From: Phocaeicola abscessus CCUG 55929
GTDB lineage: Bacteria > Bacteroidota > Bacteroidia > Bacteroidales > Bacteroidaceae
DNA length: 64,000 bases
Direction of reading: 5' to 3'
Assembly (NCBI RefSeq): GCF_000312445.1
Contig: NZ_HE997182.1
Span: forward strand, 62,001 to 126,000
Shown here piece after piece: positions 1 through 8,168 of this stretch. Below the pieces are notes generated by a model that saw only the letters and a list, made by a program, of their open reading frames with translations, was not told where the DNA came from and did not search any database. Each line of letters starts with the position of its first letter. Position 1 is the first letter of the stretch. The position numbers and the translations under genes were made by a program.

Positions 1-181
1 GAGAACGACCGGTATAAATACCTGTCATTACGTTGATAGCACCCAGTTCAGTTTCCTGGCCTTTGTCATAACCTTCAAGACCCGGTTTGGTCTCTTCATT
101 GAATAACACTTCGTAAGAAGGATTGTAAAGAATCTCGGTAGTACCGGTAATTCCATACTTTGTCAAATCTAAATTCGCCAT
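1..181 (-). CDS. pckA: phosphoenolpyruvate carboxykinase (ATP), N-terminal part
   Basis: Only the first 60 codons lie in the window; the gene runs off the left edge. The reading starts [12 protein letters not shown] and continues through [18 protein letters not shown] and YTGRS, which I recognise as the N-terminus of Bacteroides-type ATP-dependent PEP carboxykinase. The enzyme interconverts oxaloacetate plus ATP with PEP, CO2 and ADP in the cytosol; in Bacteroidales it usually runs in the CO2-fixing direction to feed succinate formation. It is divergent from upp. A good -7 element (266-273) lies about 85 bp ahead of the ATG. The catalytic domain is outside the window, so the call rests on N-terminal similarity only. 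Confidence 0.85.
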   Translation of the reverse strand, partial: MANLDLTKYGITGTTEILYNPSYEVLFNEETKPGLEGYDKGQETELGAINVMTGIYTGRS

Positions 182-265
182 TTTTATAAGATTTAAAATA
201 GTATTATAATGATTGCTTCATCGATTAAATCGAGGGTTTTTCATCCGCTCTTTTTTTATCAGGTG

Positions 266-273
266 CAAAATTA
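266..273 (-). promoter_or_regulatory. -7 element of pckA promoter
   Basis: On the minus strand this reads TAATTTTG, a full match to the Bacteroidetes -7 form TAnnTTTG, about 85 bp upstream of the pckA start. No clear TTTG at the usual 19-bp spacing is seen, so the -33 half is weak. Confidence 0.55.
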
Positions 274-363
274 GCACTTTCTTCCTACAAAAAGAATTTA
301 ATAATGAAATATTTCTTTAATCATTCAGCTTTTAATCTTGTATAACATTAATGCCATTTCTAC

Positions 364-394
364 TTTACAAATTCAAAAAAAAGTTGTTCCTTTG
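364..394 (+). promoter_or_regulatory. probable upp promoter
   Basis: TTTA (364-367), a 19-bp spacer, then TTCCTTTG (387-394): one mismatch in each half of the Bacteroidetes consensus TTTG-N19-TAnnTTTG. Transcription would begin near 401. This is downstream of the first possible upp start (338) and supports the internal ATG at 434. Confidence 0.4.
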
Positions 395-433
395 CCTATC
401 GAAAGAAAGAATCGTTGGTTTAATAGGATACGT

Positions 434-1093
434 ATGAAGATTTACAACCTCAGTGAAGAAAATTCCGTACTCAATCAATTCGTGGCCGAACTCCGGGATA
501 TGGATATCCAGCAAGACCGGATGCGCTTTCGCCGAAACATCGAGCGCATCGGCGAAATCATGGCATACGAGATCAGCAAAACGTTGTCTTATTCGGCCAA
601 GAAGGTGCAGACTCCTTTAGGGACTGCGACAATCAATACGTACGACGACCGGTTAGTCATCGCTACGGTATTCCGTGCCGGCCTCCCTCTGCAAAGCGGT
701 TTCCTTCATTTCTTCGATCATGCCAATTGCGCTTTCGTTTCCGCCTTCCGCTATTACAAAGATATGGAGCACCGCGTTATCGACGTACAGATAGAATATA
801 TCGCAGCGCCGTTGCTGAACAATCACACGCTACTCCTTGTCGACCCGATGTTGGCCACAGGTGAAAGCATGGAATTGGCATGGAAGGCGTTCCTCACGAA
901 AGGAACTCCGAAACGTTTACACATCGCCTGTGTGATTGCTAGCGTCGAGGGGGTGAAACACCTTCAGAAACTTTTTCAAAACGACGACGTCACGCTCTGG
1001 TGCGCAGCTGTCGATCCGGAACTGAACGAACACAAATATATCGTTCCGGGCTTAGGTGATGCCGGCGACTTAGCTTTCGGCGACAAGTTATAA
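434..1093 (+). CDS. upp: uracil phosphoribosyltransferase
   Basis: Converts uracil and PRPP to UMP and pyrophosphate in pyrimidine salvage (cytosol). The protein (219 aa from this start) shows the PRPP-binding loop LLVDPMLATGES near residues 135-147 and the C-terminal uracil-binding PGLGDAGD. The reading frame opens at 338, but the Bacteroidales form starts at MKIYNLSEENS, the extra 32 N-terminal residues look unrelated, and the likely promoter (364-394) overlaps them. I therefore use the ATG at 434. It is divergent from pckA and convergent with ispG. Confidence 0.9.
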   Translation: MKIYNLSEENSVLNQFVAELRDMDIQQDRMRFRRNIERIGEIMAYEISKTLSYSAKKVQTPLGTATINTYDDRLVIATVFRAGLPLQSGFLHFFDHANCAFVSAFRYYKDMEHRVIDVQIEYIAAPLLNNHTLLLVDPMLATGESMELAWKAFLTKGTPKRLHIACVIASVEGVKHLQKLFQNDDVTLWCAAVDPELNEHKYIVPGLGDAGDLAFGDKL

Positions 1094-1180
1094 ATCCTAA
1101 TTGGCAGAGTGAGATCGAACGGTTTGGAGCTCGCCAAAAACTTAGTAAAGATGAAACGAAATCGTTCATAGCCGATCCAC

Positions 1181-3022
1181 TTACAGAGAAGTATCTTTCC
1201 GAATCAGTCGAAGGAGCTTCTCCACCGCTTCTTCCTGGGGGATATTCTTTTCCACACATACTTTCTTCCTGTAAAGACTGACTTTCCCCCGGCCGGCACC
1301 AACATAGCCGTAGTCGGCATCCGCCATTTCTCCGGGACCATTCACCACACACCCCATAATGCCTATCTTCAGTCCTCTCAGATGCGAAGTAGCCGCCCGA
1401 ATTTTCGCGACGGTCTCTTCCAGATTATATAAAGTTCGTCCGCATCCCGGACAGGAGATATATTCCGTCTTGCTGATACGGAGCCGGCCACCCTGCAAAA
1501 TGCCGAAAGCGATTTCATCTACCGCGCTACGCGGAACAACTCCCTGATTGAACAGGAACAAGCCGTCGCAAAGTCCGTCGATCATCAACACTCCCATATC
1601 GGCAGCCGCCTTAATCTGCAAATCTTCCGCTTCTTGTTCCCGATAATGCTGGAAAAATACGACCGGATTCGTCAACCCCTCGTTCATCAGTTCATGAACC
1701 AGCGCACGGAATTCGCCCACTCGGTTCGGGTGATCGCTCTGCGCGATAATCACCACCTCCCGATGGCGGCGCAATGCGGCCAACACCTCCTCGCCAAGAG
1801 CCATATAGGACAAGAACAGGAACTTCAAGTCGGCCGTACAGTAATGCAATGCGATTAGATGGTCGGGAGTAAAAGCCGGATATACCTGTGGCCGATCAGG
1901 TGGCCAACCGTCGGCGTCTACGATCGCAGAAACAGTTTCGTCCCGATCGGCCGGCAATTGCCGACCATAATAGATATAGTCGGGTCGGAAAGATGCGTGA
2001 AACTCACGGCGATCACCTGCTATCCGCTCCGAAATAACAACAGGTTGTCGATCGCCTCCGATGTCCTGCACTGGTATCGTTTTCCTTCGGGAAGGATTCA
2101 GATAATCGAAAGCGTCCGCCTCTTTGGCAGGGATATAAGGATGTCCTTCTCTGCCGACCATATAGTCGCGCAACTTGAGGGCGACGGGGATTTCCGCTTC
2201 GGGAGCTTCGCTGAGCGAAACCCGGATGGTATCTCCCAAGCCGTCGGCCAAGAGCGCTCCGATGCCGACGGCCGACTTAATCCGCCCGTCTTCTCCGCTG
2301 CCTGCCTCCGTCACACCCAAATGCAAAGGGAAGTGCATTCCCTCTTCCTCCATCCGTTTGACCAACAATCGGACGGTACGTACCATAATTACCGTATTCG
2401 AGGCCTTGATAGAGACGACCACCTCCTCGAAATGCGCTTCGACAAAAATACGCAGAAACTCCATGCACGACTCTACCATGCCGGCCGGCGTATCGCCGTA
2501 GCGAGACAGGATCCGGTCAGACAAGGAACCGTGGTTTACCCCAATACGCACGGCCGTACGGTTCTCCTTGCACAAGCGGATGAAGAAGAGCAATCGAGTG
2601 CGGATTTTTTCGATTTCCCGGGCGTATTCTTCATCCGTATAGTCCAACCGTTTGAACGTACGTCCCGGATCCACATAGTTACCGGGATTGATGCGGACGG
2701 CTTCGGCATAATGAGCGGCGACCTCCGCCACATGGGGATTGAAGTGTACATCAGCGATTAGCGGCGTATCATATCCTGCCGCCCGAATGCCAGCATTGAT
2801 CTGCTTCAAATTCTCCGCTTCCCGCGTCCCCTGTGCGGTAAGGCGCACATAATCGCCGCCCGCTTCAATAATCCGGACAGCCTGCCGCACGCAAGCGGCC
2901 GTATCCATCGTCGACCTATTTGTCATACTTTGAATACGGATCGGGTGTTCCCCTCCTAAAGGGGCAGCTCCCACACGTACTTCCAAAGATTTCCGTCGCG
3001 CATAATTGAAGAGATCGATCAT
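1181..3022 (-). CDS. ispG: 4-hydroxy-3-methylbut-2-enyl diphosphate synthase (long form)
   Basis: Penultimate enzyme of the MEP isoprenoid pathway; a 4Fe-4S enzyme that reductively opens methylerythritol cyclodiphosphate to HMBPP. At 613 aa it is much longer than the roughly 370-aa E. coli enzyme. The TIM-barrel part (QSMTNRSTMDT, ADVHFNPHVA, RINPGN) fills about residues 1-280, and the FeS domain with CPGCGRT and GCVVNGPGEMADADYG is at about 525-590. The middle 230 residues match the insertion domain known from plants, Chlamydia and Bacteroidetes. It follows purE by 5 bp on the same strand, so the two are probably cotranscribed. Confidence 0.95.
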   Translation of the reverse strand: MIDLFNYARRKSLEVRVGAAPLGGEHPIRIQSMTNRSTMDTAACVRQAVRIIEAGGDYVRLTAQGTREAENLKQINAGIRAAGYDTPLIADVHFNPHVAEVAAHYAEAVRINPGNYVDPGRTFKRLDYTDEEYAREIEKIRTRLLFFIRLCKENRTAVRIGVNHGSLSDRILSRYGDTPAGMVESCMEFLRIFVEAHFEEVVVSIKASNTVIMVRTVRLLVKRMEEEGMHFPLHLGVTEAGSGEDGRIKSAVGIGALLADGLGDTIRVSLSEAPEAEIPVALKLRDYMVGREGHPYIPAKEADAFDYLNPSRRKTIPVQDIGGDRQPVVISERIAGDRREFHASFRPDYIYYGRQLPADRDETVSAIVDADGWPPDRPQVYPAFTPDHLIALHYCTADLKFLFLSYMALGEEVLAALRRHREVVIIAQSDHPNRVGEFRALVHELMNEGLTNPVVFFQHYREQEAEDLQIKAAADMGVLMIDGLCDGLFLFNQGVVPRSAVDEIAFGILQGGRLRISKTEYISCPGCGRTLYNLEETVAKIRAATSHLRGLKIGIMGCVVNGPGEMADADYGYVGAGRGKVSLYRKKVCVEKNIPQEEAVEKLLRLIRKDTSL

Positions 3023-3027
3023 TTCAA

Positions 3028-3537
3028 TCAGTTCGTTTTATAACTGTATCTCACTTCTTCCAGCTCGGCGTTCGCTTTCTCGATTTTCTGTTTCAGGCCG
3101 TCCTTATACGCAGCGAATTTCTTCGCCAATTCCGCATCCGACAAGGCCAACATCTGGACGGAGAGAATGGCTGCATTCATGGCGCCGTCAATAGCGACCG
3201 TTGCCACAGGAATACCGGGAGGCATCTGAAGGATGGAATAAAGCGCGTCGACGCCGTTCAGTGCCGATCCTCTGATAGGGACCCCGATAACCGGCAAGAT
3301 GGTATTGGCGGCGATCACTCCAGGGAGGGCGGCCGCCATGCCGGCCCCGGCGATAATCACTTTCAGTCCGCGTCCCGCCGCATTCTTCGCAAAGCTTTCC
3401 ACCGCTTCGGGAGTGCGATGGGCGGAAAGCGCATTGAGCTCGAAAGGAATCTGCATCTCGTCCAGCAGTTTGGCAGCTTTCTCCATAATCGTGAGATCGG
3501 AAGTACTGCCCATAATGATACTTACAAGAGGTTTCAT
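3028..3537 (-). CDS. purE: N5-carboxyaminoimidazole ribonucleotide mutase
   Basis: Moves the carboxyl group of N5-CAIR to give CAIR in purine synthesis. The protein (169 aa) has the class I PurE signature: GSTSDLTIM at the N-terminus, ALSAHRTPE with the catalytic His, and AGAGMAAALPGVIA. The ATG at 3537 is preferred over an in-frame TTG one codon earlier. A -7 element (TAATTTTG on this strand, 3575-3582) lies about 40 bp upstream. It is followed by ispG after 5 bp, giving a two-gene unit. PurK is not in the window. Confidence 0.93.
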   Translation of the reverse strand: MKPLVSIIMGSTSDLTIMEKAAKLLDEMQIPFELNALSAHRTPEAVESFAKNAAGRGLKVIIAGAGMAAALPGVIAANTILPVIGVPIRGSALNGVDALYSILQMPPGIPVATVAIDGAMNAAILSVQMLALSDAELAKKFAAYKDGLKQKIEKANAELEEVRYSYKTN

Positions 3538-3574
3538 CAATATCTATCCGTTATGTGCAAACAAGCAAATATGT

Positions 3575-3582
3575 CAAAATTA
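3575..3582 (-). promoter_or_regulatory. -7 element of purE-ispG promoter
   Basis: Reads TAATTTTG on the minus strand, a full match to TAnnTTTG, 38 bp before the purE ATG. No convincing -33 half is seen. Confidence 0.45.
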
Positions 3583-3750
3583 AAGTTCACACGAACAGCT
3601 AACTTCGAGAGCTACTCGTGAGATCGTTTTTAAACTGTCGTCGCTTTGAGGGAGCTGTCACAGAGTGATCGAAGAGTTGAAATCCCAAAGCGACTACACC
3701 GAAAGCTTCATTTTGACACGGTCTCTTGTCCGCACAGGTCATGGCTTCAT

Positions 3751-4134
3751 TCATTTCTCGCCGACGACGGCTTTATAAGCTTCCACATTCAGCAACTCGT
3801 CCACATCGGCCAAGTTATCGGGTTTGATCTTGATCAGCCAGCCTTCCCCGTAAGGATCTTTATTCACCAGTTCCGGCTGATCAACCAACCTTTCATTCTG
3901 TTCCAACACTTCGCCGCCTATGGGAAGGAACAGGTCAGACACGGTTTTAACCACTTCGATCGTACCGAACGTCTCTCCTTTTTTCAACGTTTCACCGACG
4001 GTCGGGATATCCACGAAAACGATGTCGCCCAATTGTGCTTGGGCATAATCGGTAATACCTACGTAAGCTATCTCACCCTCCACGCGAATCCATTCGTGTT
4101 CCTGAGTGTAACGCACATTGTTCGGAAAATTCAT
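3751..4134 (-). CDS. gcvH: glycine cleavage system H protein
   Basis: Lipoyl carrier protein that shuttles the aminomethyl group between the P, T and L proteins of glycine cleavage. At 127 aa it has normal family length. It starts MNFPNNVRYTQEHEW, and the lipoyl-lysine region reads EVVKTVSD near residues 60-67, the lysine being the attachment site; the C-terminus carries GEGWLIKI. It is on the same strand as purE, but the 210-bp gap suggests its own transcript end. The gap holds a 9-bp inverted repeat with a long loop (3640-3648 with 3686-3694), a weak terminator candidate. No other gcv gene is present here. Confidence 0.93.
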   Translation of the reverse strand: MNFPNNVRYTQEHEWIRVEGEIAYVGITDYAQAQLGDIVFVDIPTVGETLKKGETFGTIEVVKTVSDLFLPIGGEVLEQNERLVDQPELVNKDPYGEGWLIKIKPDNLADVDELLNVEAYKAVVGEK

Positions 4135-4169
4135 AATGTTTCAAATTAATAAGGTTAGTATTTAGTTTT

Positions 4170-4826
4170 TCAAATAAACAAAATTCCGATGATACCGCAA
4201 AACAAACCGGTCATAAATCCTAATAAAATTTCCCATAAAGAATGTTCGACAAGGATCATACGGGCTGTGCCCAACATACCCGATAACAGGATAAAGAAAC
4301 TCAGCCAGCCTATGGGATTGAAGTTAAACAGCATGCAATAGGAGACAATGCCTCCCACCATCAGTCCACCGCTGGCTACATGCACGCTGATCTTCCAGCG
4401 GAAGTTGATCAGCGTACAGCAGATCATGCATAATAACGAGGCCATGATGATGCCCGTCATATAACGCGGCAAATGCATCCGATACATGGCTATGAGACAG
4501 GTCACATAACTGACGATGGTCAATATGTAGGGGACGTATCGCCGCTCTCTACGGGATAATGTGCGGATCCCCCATCCGTTTATCTTTTGGAACAGATAAA
4601 TGGCCGTTACGGGAATGACCAGCGTAAAGCTTCCCACAATGCTTATGACCTGTAACCGGTAATTGATAGGTATGATACGCAGATAAGTACAAAACAGCAG
4701 CAGGCAGAATGCGAGCAAAGGGATCAGAAATGGCATAAAGACCACCGAGATAGCACGGGCACAGCCATTGAGCCAGTTGAACTTTCGTTTTCGGTCAGCG
4801 AATATGTATAACTCTTTCCGTTCCAT
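4170..4826 (-). CDS. divergent PAP2-like integral membrane protein
   Basis: About 218 aa with roughly six hydrophobic segments. I see a weak PAP2 (type 2 phosphatidic acid phosphatase) pattern: KISVHVASGG where the family has K...PSGH, and ARMILVEHSLWE where it has SRx5Hx3D, with R and H kept but E in place of D. If it is a phosphatase it would act on lipid or isoprenyl phosphates at the inner membrane. The altered residues leave activity uncertain. The start is the ATG at 4826, two bases after the rpoN stop; an upstream TTG is less likely. It is therefore translationally linked to rpoN. Confidence 0.6.
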   Translation of the reverse strand: MERKELYIFADRKRKFNWLNGCARAISVVFMPFLIPLLAFCLLLFCTYLRIIPINYRLQVISIVGSFTLVIPVTAIYLFQKINGWGIRTLSRRERRYVPYILTIVSYVTCLIAMYRMHLPRYMTGIIMASLLCMICCTLINFRWKISVHVASGGLMVGGIVSYCMLFNFNPIGWLSFFILLSGMLGTARMILVEHSLWEILLGFMTGLFCGIIGILFI

Positions 4827-4828
4827 GT

Positions 4829-6340
4829 TCAATTTCTCCGCAACCGGGCGATAGGGATGTTCAATTGCAAACGGTATTTGGCCACGGTACGACGGGCGAC
4901 AGGATATCCTTTCTCCTGGAGCGATGCAGCCAATTCGTCATCGGTTAAGGGAGCGGTCTTATCTTCCTCGTCCACACATTCCTGAAGTATTCGCTTTATT
5001 TCGTACGAAGAGAGTTTTTCGTCGTCCGCTTCGTTTCGTTTGAATCCCGTTATAAAAAAGAACTTCAGCGGGAAGAGACCGAAGTTGGTCTGCGCATATT
5101 TGCTGTTGCTCACTCGGGATACCGTCGAGATGTCCAACTTCGCCAATTCGGCCACATCTTTCAGGATCATGGGTTTCAGCGAAGACTCGTCACCCGTTTG
5201 GAAAAACGCCTTTTGAATCTTTACGATGGCATTCATGGTCACCATCAAAGTATGTTGACGCTGTTTGATGGCGTTAATGAAACCTTGGGCTGCATCCACT
5301 TTTTGTTTCAGGAAAAGGAAAGCATCGTTGGCCGACTTGCTTTGATTCTCTTTGTTTCGAACCTGTTCATCGAGCATCTGCGAGAATTCCCGGCTCAACC
5401 TGAGTGCCGGCACATTCCAATTATTCAGGCTTACCGTCACCGTACCGTCTTCCTGCGTTTCCACGATAAAGTCCGGCACGATTTGCTGAAAATTCTTTCC
5501 TATCGCTTCGCCTAAAGAGCTGCCCGGACGAGGGTTGAGCTTCACCAATTCGGAAACGGCCTTGGCGTATGTTTCTTCGGAAATGCCCAAGCGTTGCATC
5601 ACCTTATCCTTGTTTTTCCGAGTGAAGTCTTCCAGACATTTTTCGACGATATTCAGTTCCACCTTTTTGAGAGGTGAGTCCGGCTTCCGTCGGATCTGCA
5701 ACAACAAGCATTCCTGCAGACTTCGCGCACCGATCCCCGCCGGATCGAATCCTTGTATCACGGCCAAACTATGCCGCAATTCGTCCTCCGTAGCGTCTAT
5801 ACCCTGATAAATAGCCATCTCTTCCGCAATAGTTGAGAGCGGTTTCCGCAACAGCCCGTCGTCGTCGAGCGAACCGATCAGATATTCGGCCATACTCCTC
5901 GCCTTATCCGGAAGATTTTGCATAGCCAGCTGATCCTTCAGCTCGTCATAGAAAGAGACGGTATCGGAGAAAGGGATTTCTTCCATCGTTTCTCCTCTGC
6001 TTCGGTTATGTTCCTGTAGTTTATAATCGGGGATATCGTCTTCCGAGGGATAATCGCCCAACGAGAGATCCTCGTCCGACCCCGCAGAAGGGTTTTCGTT
6101 ATTCTCTTCCGTCGGTTCGCTTCCGCCGTAGCCTTCCGGTTCATAGTCCCCGTTTCCCGCATCGTCCGCCGACTTATCGACCGTTTCCAAGGCAGGGTTA
6201 TCGAGAATCTCCGTTTGGATTCGCTCCTCGAGTTCCTGTTTAGGCAATTCCAAGAGCTTTACCACCAGGATTTGTTGCGGCGATAAAGTCTGGGTTTGCT
6301 GCAAAGCCTGCGTTTGTATTTGACTCGATTTCTGCGGCAT
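4829..6340 (-). CDS. rpoN: RNA polymerase sigma-54 factor
   Basis: Alternative sigma factor that recognises -24/-12 promoters and needs an AAA+ activator. The 503-aa protein has the Gln/Leu-rich region I (QTQALQQTQTLSPQQ) that contacts activators, an acidic linker at about 60-120, the core-binding domain, and the C-terminal RpoN box ARRTVAKYR just before the end. A GTG six codons upstream overlaps the predicted transcription start given by the -7 element at 6360-6367, so the ATG at 6340 is chosen. An NtrC-type activator that would work with it is encoded at 11830-13197. Confidence 0.95.
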   Translation of the reverse strand: MPQKSSQIQTQALQQTQTLSPQQILVVKLLELPKQELEERIQTEILDNPALETVDKSADDAGNGDYEPEGYGGSEPTEENNENPSAGSDEDLSLGDYPSEDDIPDYKLQEHNRSRGETMEEIPFSDTVSFYDELKDQLAMQNLPDKARSMAEYLIGSLDDDGLLRKPLSTIAEEMAIYQGIDATEDELRHSLAVIQGFDPAGIGARSLQECLLLQIRRKPDSPLKKVELNIVEKCLEDFTRKNKDKVMQRLGISEETYAKAVSELVKLNPRPGSSLGEAIGKNFQQIVPDFIVETQEDGTVTVSLNNWNVPALRLSREFSQMLDEQVRNKENQSKSANDAFLFLKQKVDAAQGFINAIKQRQHTLMVTMNAIVKIQKAFFQTGDESSLKPMILKDVAELAKLDISTVSRVSNSKYAQTNFGLFPLKFFFITGFKRNEADDEKLSSYEIKRILQECVDEEDKTAPLTDDELAASLQEKGYPVARRTVAKYRLQLNIPIARLRRN

Positions 6341-6359
6341 AGCGATCGTTTTCCACACA

Positions 6360-6367
6360 CAAAATTA
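6360..6367 (-). promoter_or_regulatory. -7 element of rpoN promoter
   Basis: TAATTTTG on the minus strand, 20 bp ahead of the chosen rpoN ATG; transcription would begin close to 6353. It implies a very short leader and rules against the upstream GTG start. Confidence 0.5.
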
Positions 6368-6410
6368 GTTATTATTCCGATAACACCCGTTCTTTTCAAA
6401 GAATATTTCT

Positions 6411-8081
6411 TCAGTACTTGAAACTGCTACCGCCAAGGAATTCGCGCAATAAGGAAGTCGGCGGTATTTCCCGACTGGGGATGGACGTGACATAACTCAA
6501 AAACCTGCGCAAGCGGTAAGCCTCCGAATATTCTGGACGATTCTCGGGCACCTTCCTCAATATCGGTTCCGCCACATCTTTTATCACGGCCAACTCGAAC
6601 AACAAGGCGGAATTAAACATCGCATCCGCATTTTCCTGATGGGGGAAGATCCATTTATCCTCGCCGTCCCGTACGCTTTGCCAGCGGCTGATCGTTTCTT
6701 CCGCCGAATAGTTGCGGTATTTATAATCCCGCACAATACGCCGGAGCAAGCGGTTATCGGTGGTAGGTATGTAATTGTGTTCATCCAGCTGAATAGTGGT
6801 CAAGGCCGACACATAGATCTTGAACTTGCATTCTTCGGGGATGTGCGGGGTGAGTTCAGGGTTCAAGGCGTGGATGCCTTCCAAGATCAGGATCGTGTTT
6901 TGATCCAACTTCATCTTCCTGTCGACTTCCCGTTTGCCGGTTGTGAAGTTATACTTGGGCAGAACGACTTCTTTCCCGTCTAACAGTTCCGTCAACTGCC
7001 GGTTGAAATAGTTCAGGTCTAAGGCGTAGAGCGATTCGAAGTCGTATTCGCCGTTTCGGTCTTTCGGCGTACGCGCTCTCTCCAAGAAATAATTATCCAG
7101 CGAGACGGGATAAGGTATCAGTCCATTCGCCATCAGCTGGATGCTCAAGCGCTTGCTGAATGTCGTCTTCCCTGAAGACGAAGGGCCGGAGATGAGTACG
7201 ACCCGGACGCGACGCTCGCCCTGATAACGGCGGAAGATCTCGTCGGCGATATTGGAGATTTTCTTCTCCTGCAACGCTTCGGATACTTTGATCAGATCCG
7301 AAATATACCCCTTCCGGGTAGCTACGTTAAAATCGCCGACGGTCGAAATTCCCATGATTCTGTTCCAGTGCCGGAATTCTTTGAACACTTCGAGCATCTT
7401 CTCCTGTTTCACCATCTCTTCCAATTCGGCAGGATTCGAGCGCTTGGGCACGCGGATCAGCATGCCGTCATAGTACTTTACGATATCGAAGTTACGAATA
7501 TATCCGGTGCTCGGGAGCAGGCATCCGTAATAATAGTCCACGCTTTCGCCCAACGTATAATAATAGGAATAGAGGTTACCGGCAGTTTCCAACAATCGAA
7601 CCTTATCCTCCCGCCCTTTCTTCCTAAACAGGTCGACCACCTCTTCGGTGCACGCTTCATAGCGGTGAAAGGGAAGGTCTTCGTCGATGATCTCCTGCAT
7701 CCGATTCTTGATGCGGATCACGTCGTCCAGTCCGATTTCTCTACCGATGACCAGCCGACAATAATAGCCTTTCGAGACGGGGTGTTCGAGCACGAAATCG
7801 CCCTTGGGATATAAATCCTCGATCGCTTTGCATACGACGAAGCACAAAGACCGCACATAGGTGCGCATGGCGGAAGCGGAGGTCAGATCCAGGAATTCCA
7901 CATCCTTATTGCTAAAAACGCGATACTTCAAGCCTTCCACCTTATTGTTCACCTTGGCACTTATCGGACCATAAGGCATGGCCAACTTAAATCCACGATA
8001 AATATCCAAAAGAGTGCTTCCGAATGGAAATTCTTTGGAAATATTAGTATTTTTGCACCGAATTTGTAACATTTGTTCCAT
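6411..8081 (-). CDS. uridine-kinase-like nucleoside kinase with TGS-type N-terminus
   Basis: A 556-aa fusion. The C-terminal half is a P-loop kinase of the phosphoribulokinase/uridine kinase family: Walker A in ISGPSSSGKTTFSKRL near residue 280 and downstream LILEGIHALN. The N-terminal part (MLQIRCKNTNISKEFPFGST and following) resembles the TGS domain and class II threonyl-tRNA-synthetase-associated region, as in other Bacteroidetes annotated 'nucleoside kinase'. Substrate is not established; uridine/cytidine phosphorylation is the family inference. The frame opens at 8123, but a -7-like TACCTTTA overlaps that start, so the ATG at 8081 is preferred. It is divergent from the Na+/Pi transporter. 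Confidence 0.75.
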   Translation of the reverse strand: MEQMLQIRCKNTNISKEFPFGSTLLDIYRGFKLAMPYGPISAKVNNKVEGLKYRVFSNKDVEFLDLTSASAMRTYVRSLCFVVCKAIEDLYPKGDFVLEHPVSKGYYCRLVIGREIGLDDVIRIKNRMQEIIDEDLPFHRYEACTEEVVDLFRKKGREDKVRLLETAGNLYSYYYTLGESVDYYYGCLLPSTGYIRNFDIVKYYDGMLIRVPKRSNPAELEEMVKQEKMLEVFKEFRHWNRIMGISTVGDFNVATRKGYISDLIKVSEALQEKKISNIADEIFRRYQGERRVRVVLISGPSSSGKTTFSKRLSIQLMANGLIPYPVSLDNYFLERARTPKDRNGEYDFESLYALDLNYFNRQLTELLDGKEVVLPKYNFTTGKREVDRKMKLDQNTILILEGIHALNPELTPHIPEECKFKIYVSALTTIQLDEHNYIPTTDNRLLRRIVRDYKYRNYSAEETISRWQSVRDGEDKWIFPHQENADAMFNSALLFELAVIKDVAEPILRKVPENRPEYSEAYRLRRFLSYVTSIPSREIPPTSLLREFLGGSSFKY

Positions 8082-8168
8082 CGAAATATCGATTTTGAGT
8101 TTTCGGGGTTTAAAGGTACACATAAATGTGACAAGTCTTTGATTTACGCATCATAAATTAGATTAAAT

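Noticed and set aside
1859..2761. 300-codon frame antisense to ispG
   Set aside because: Entirely within a well-supported essential gene, with no family resemblance.
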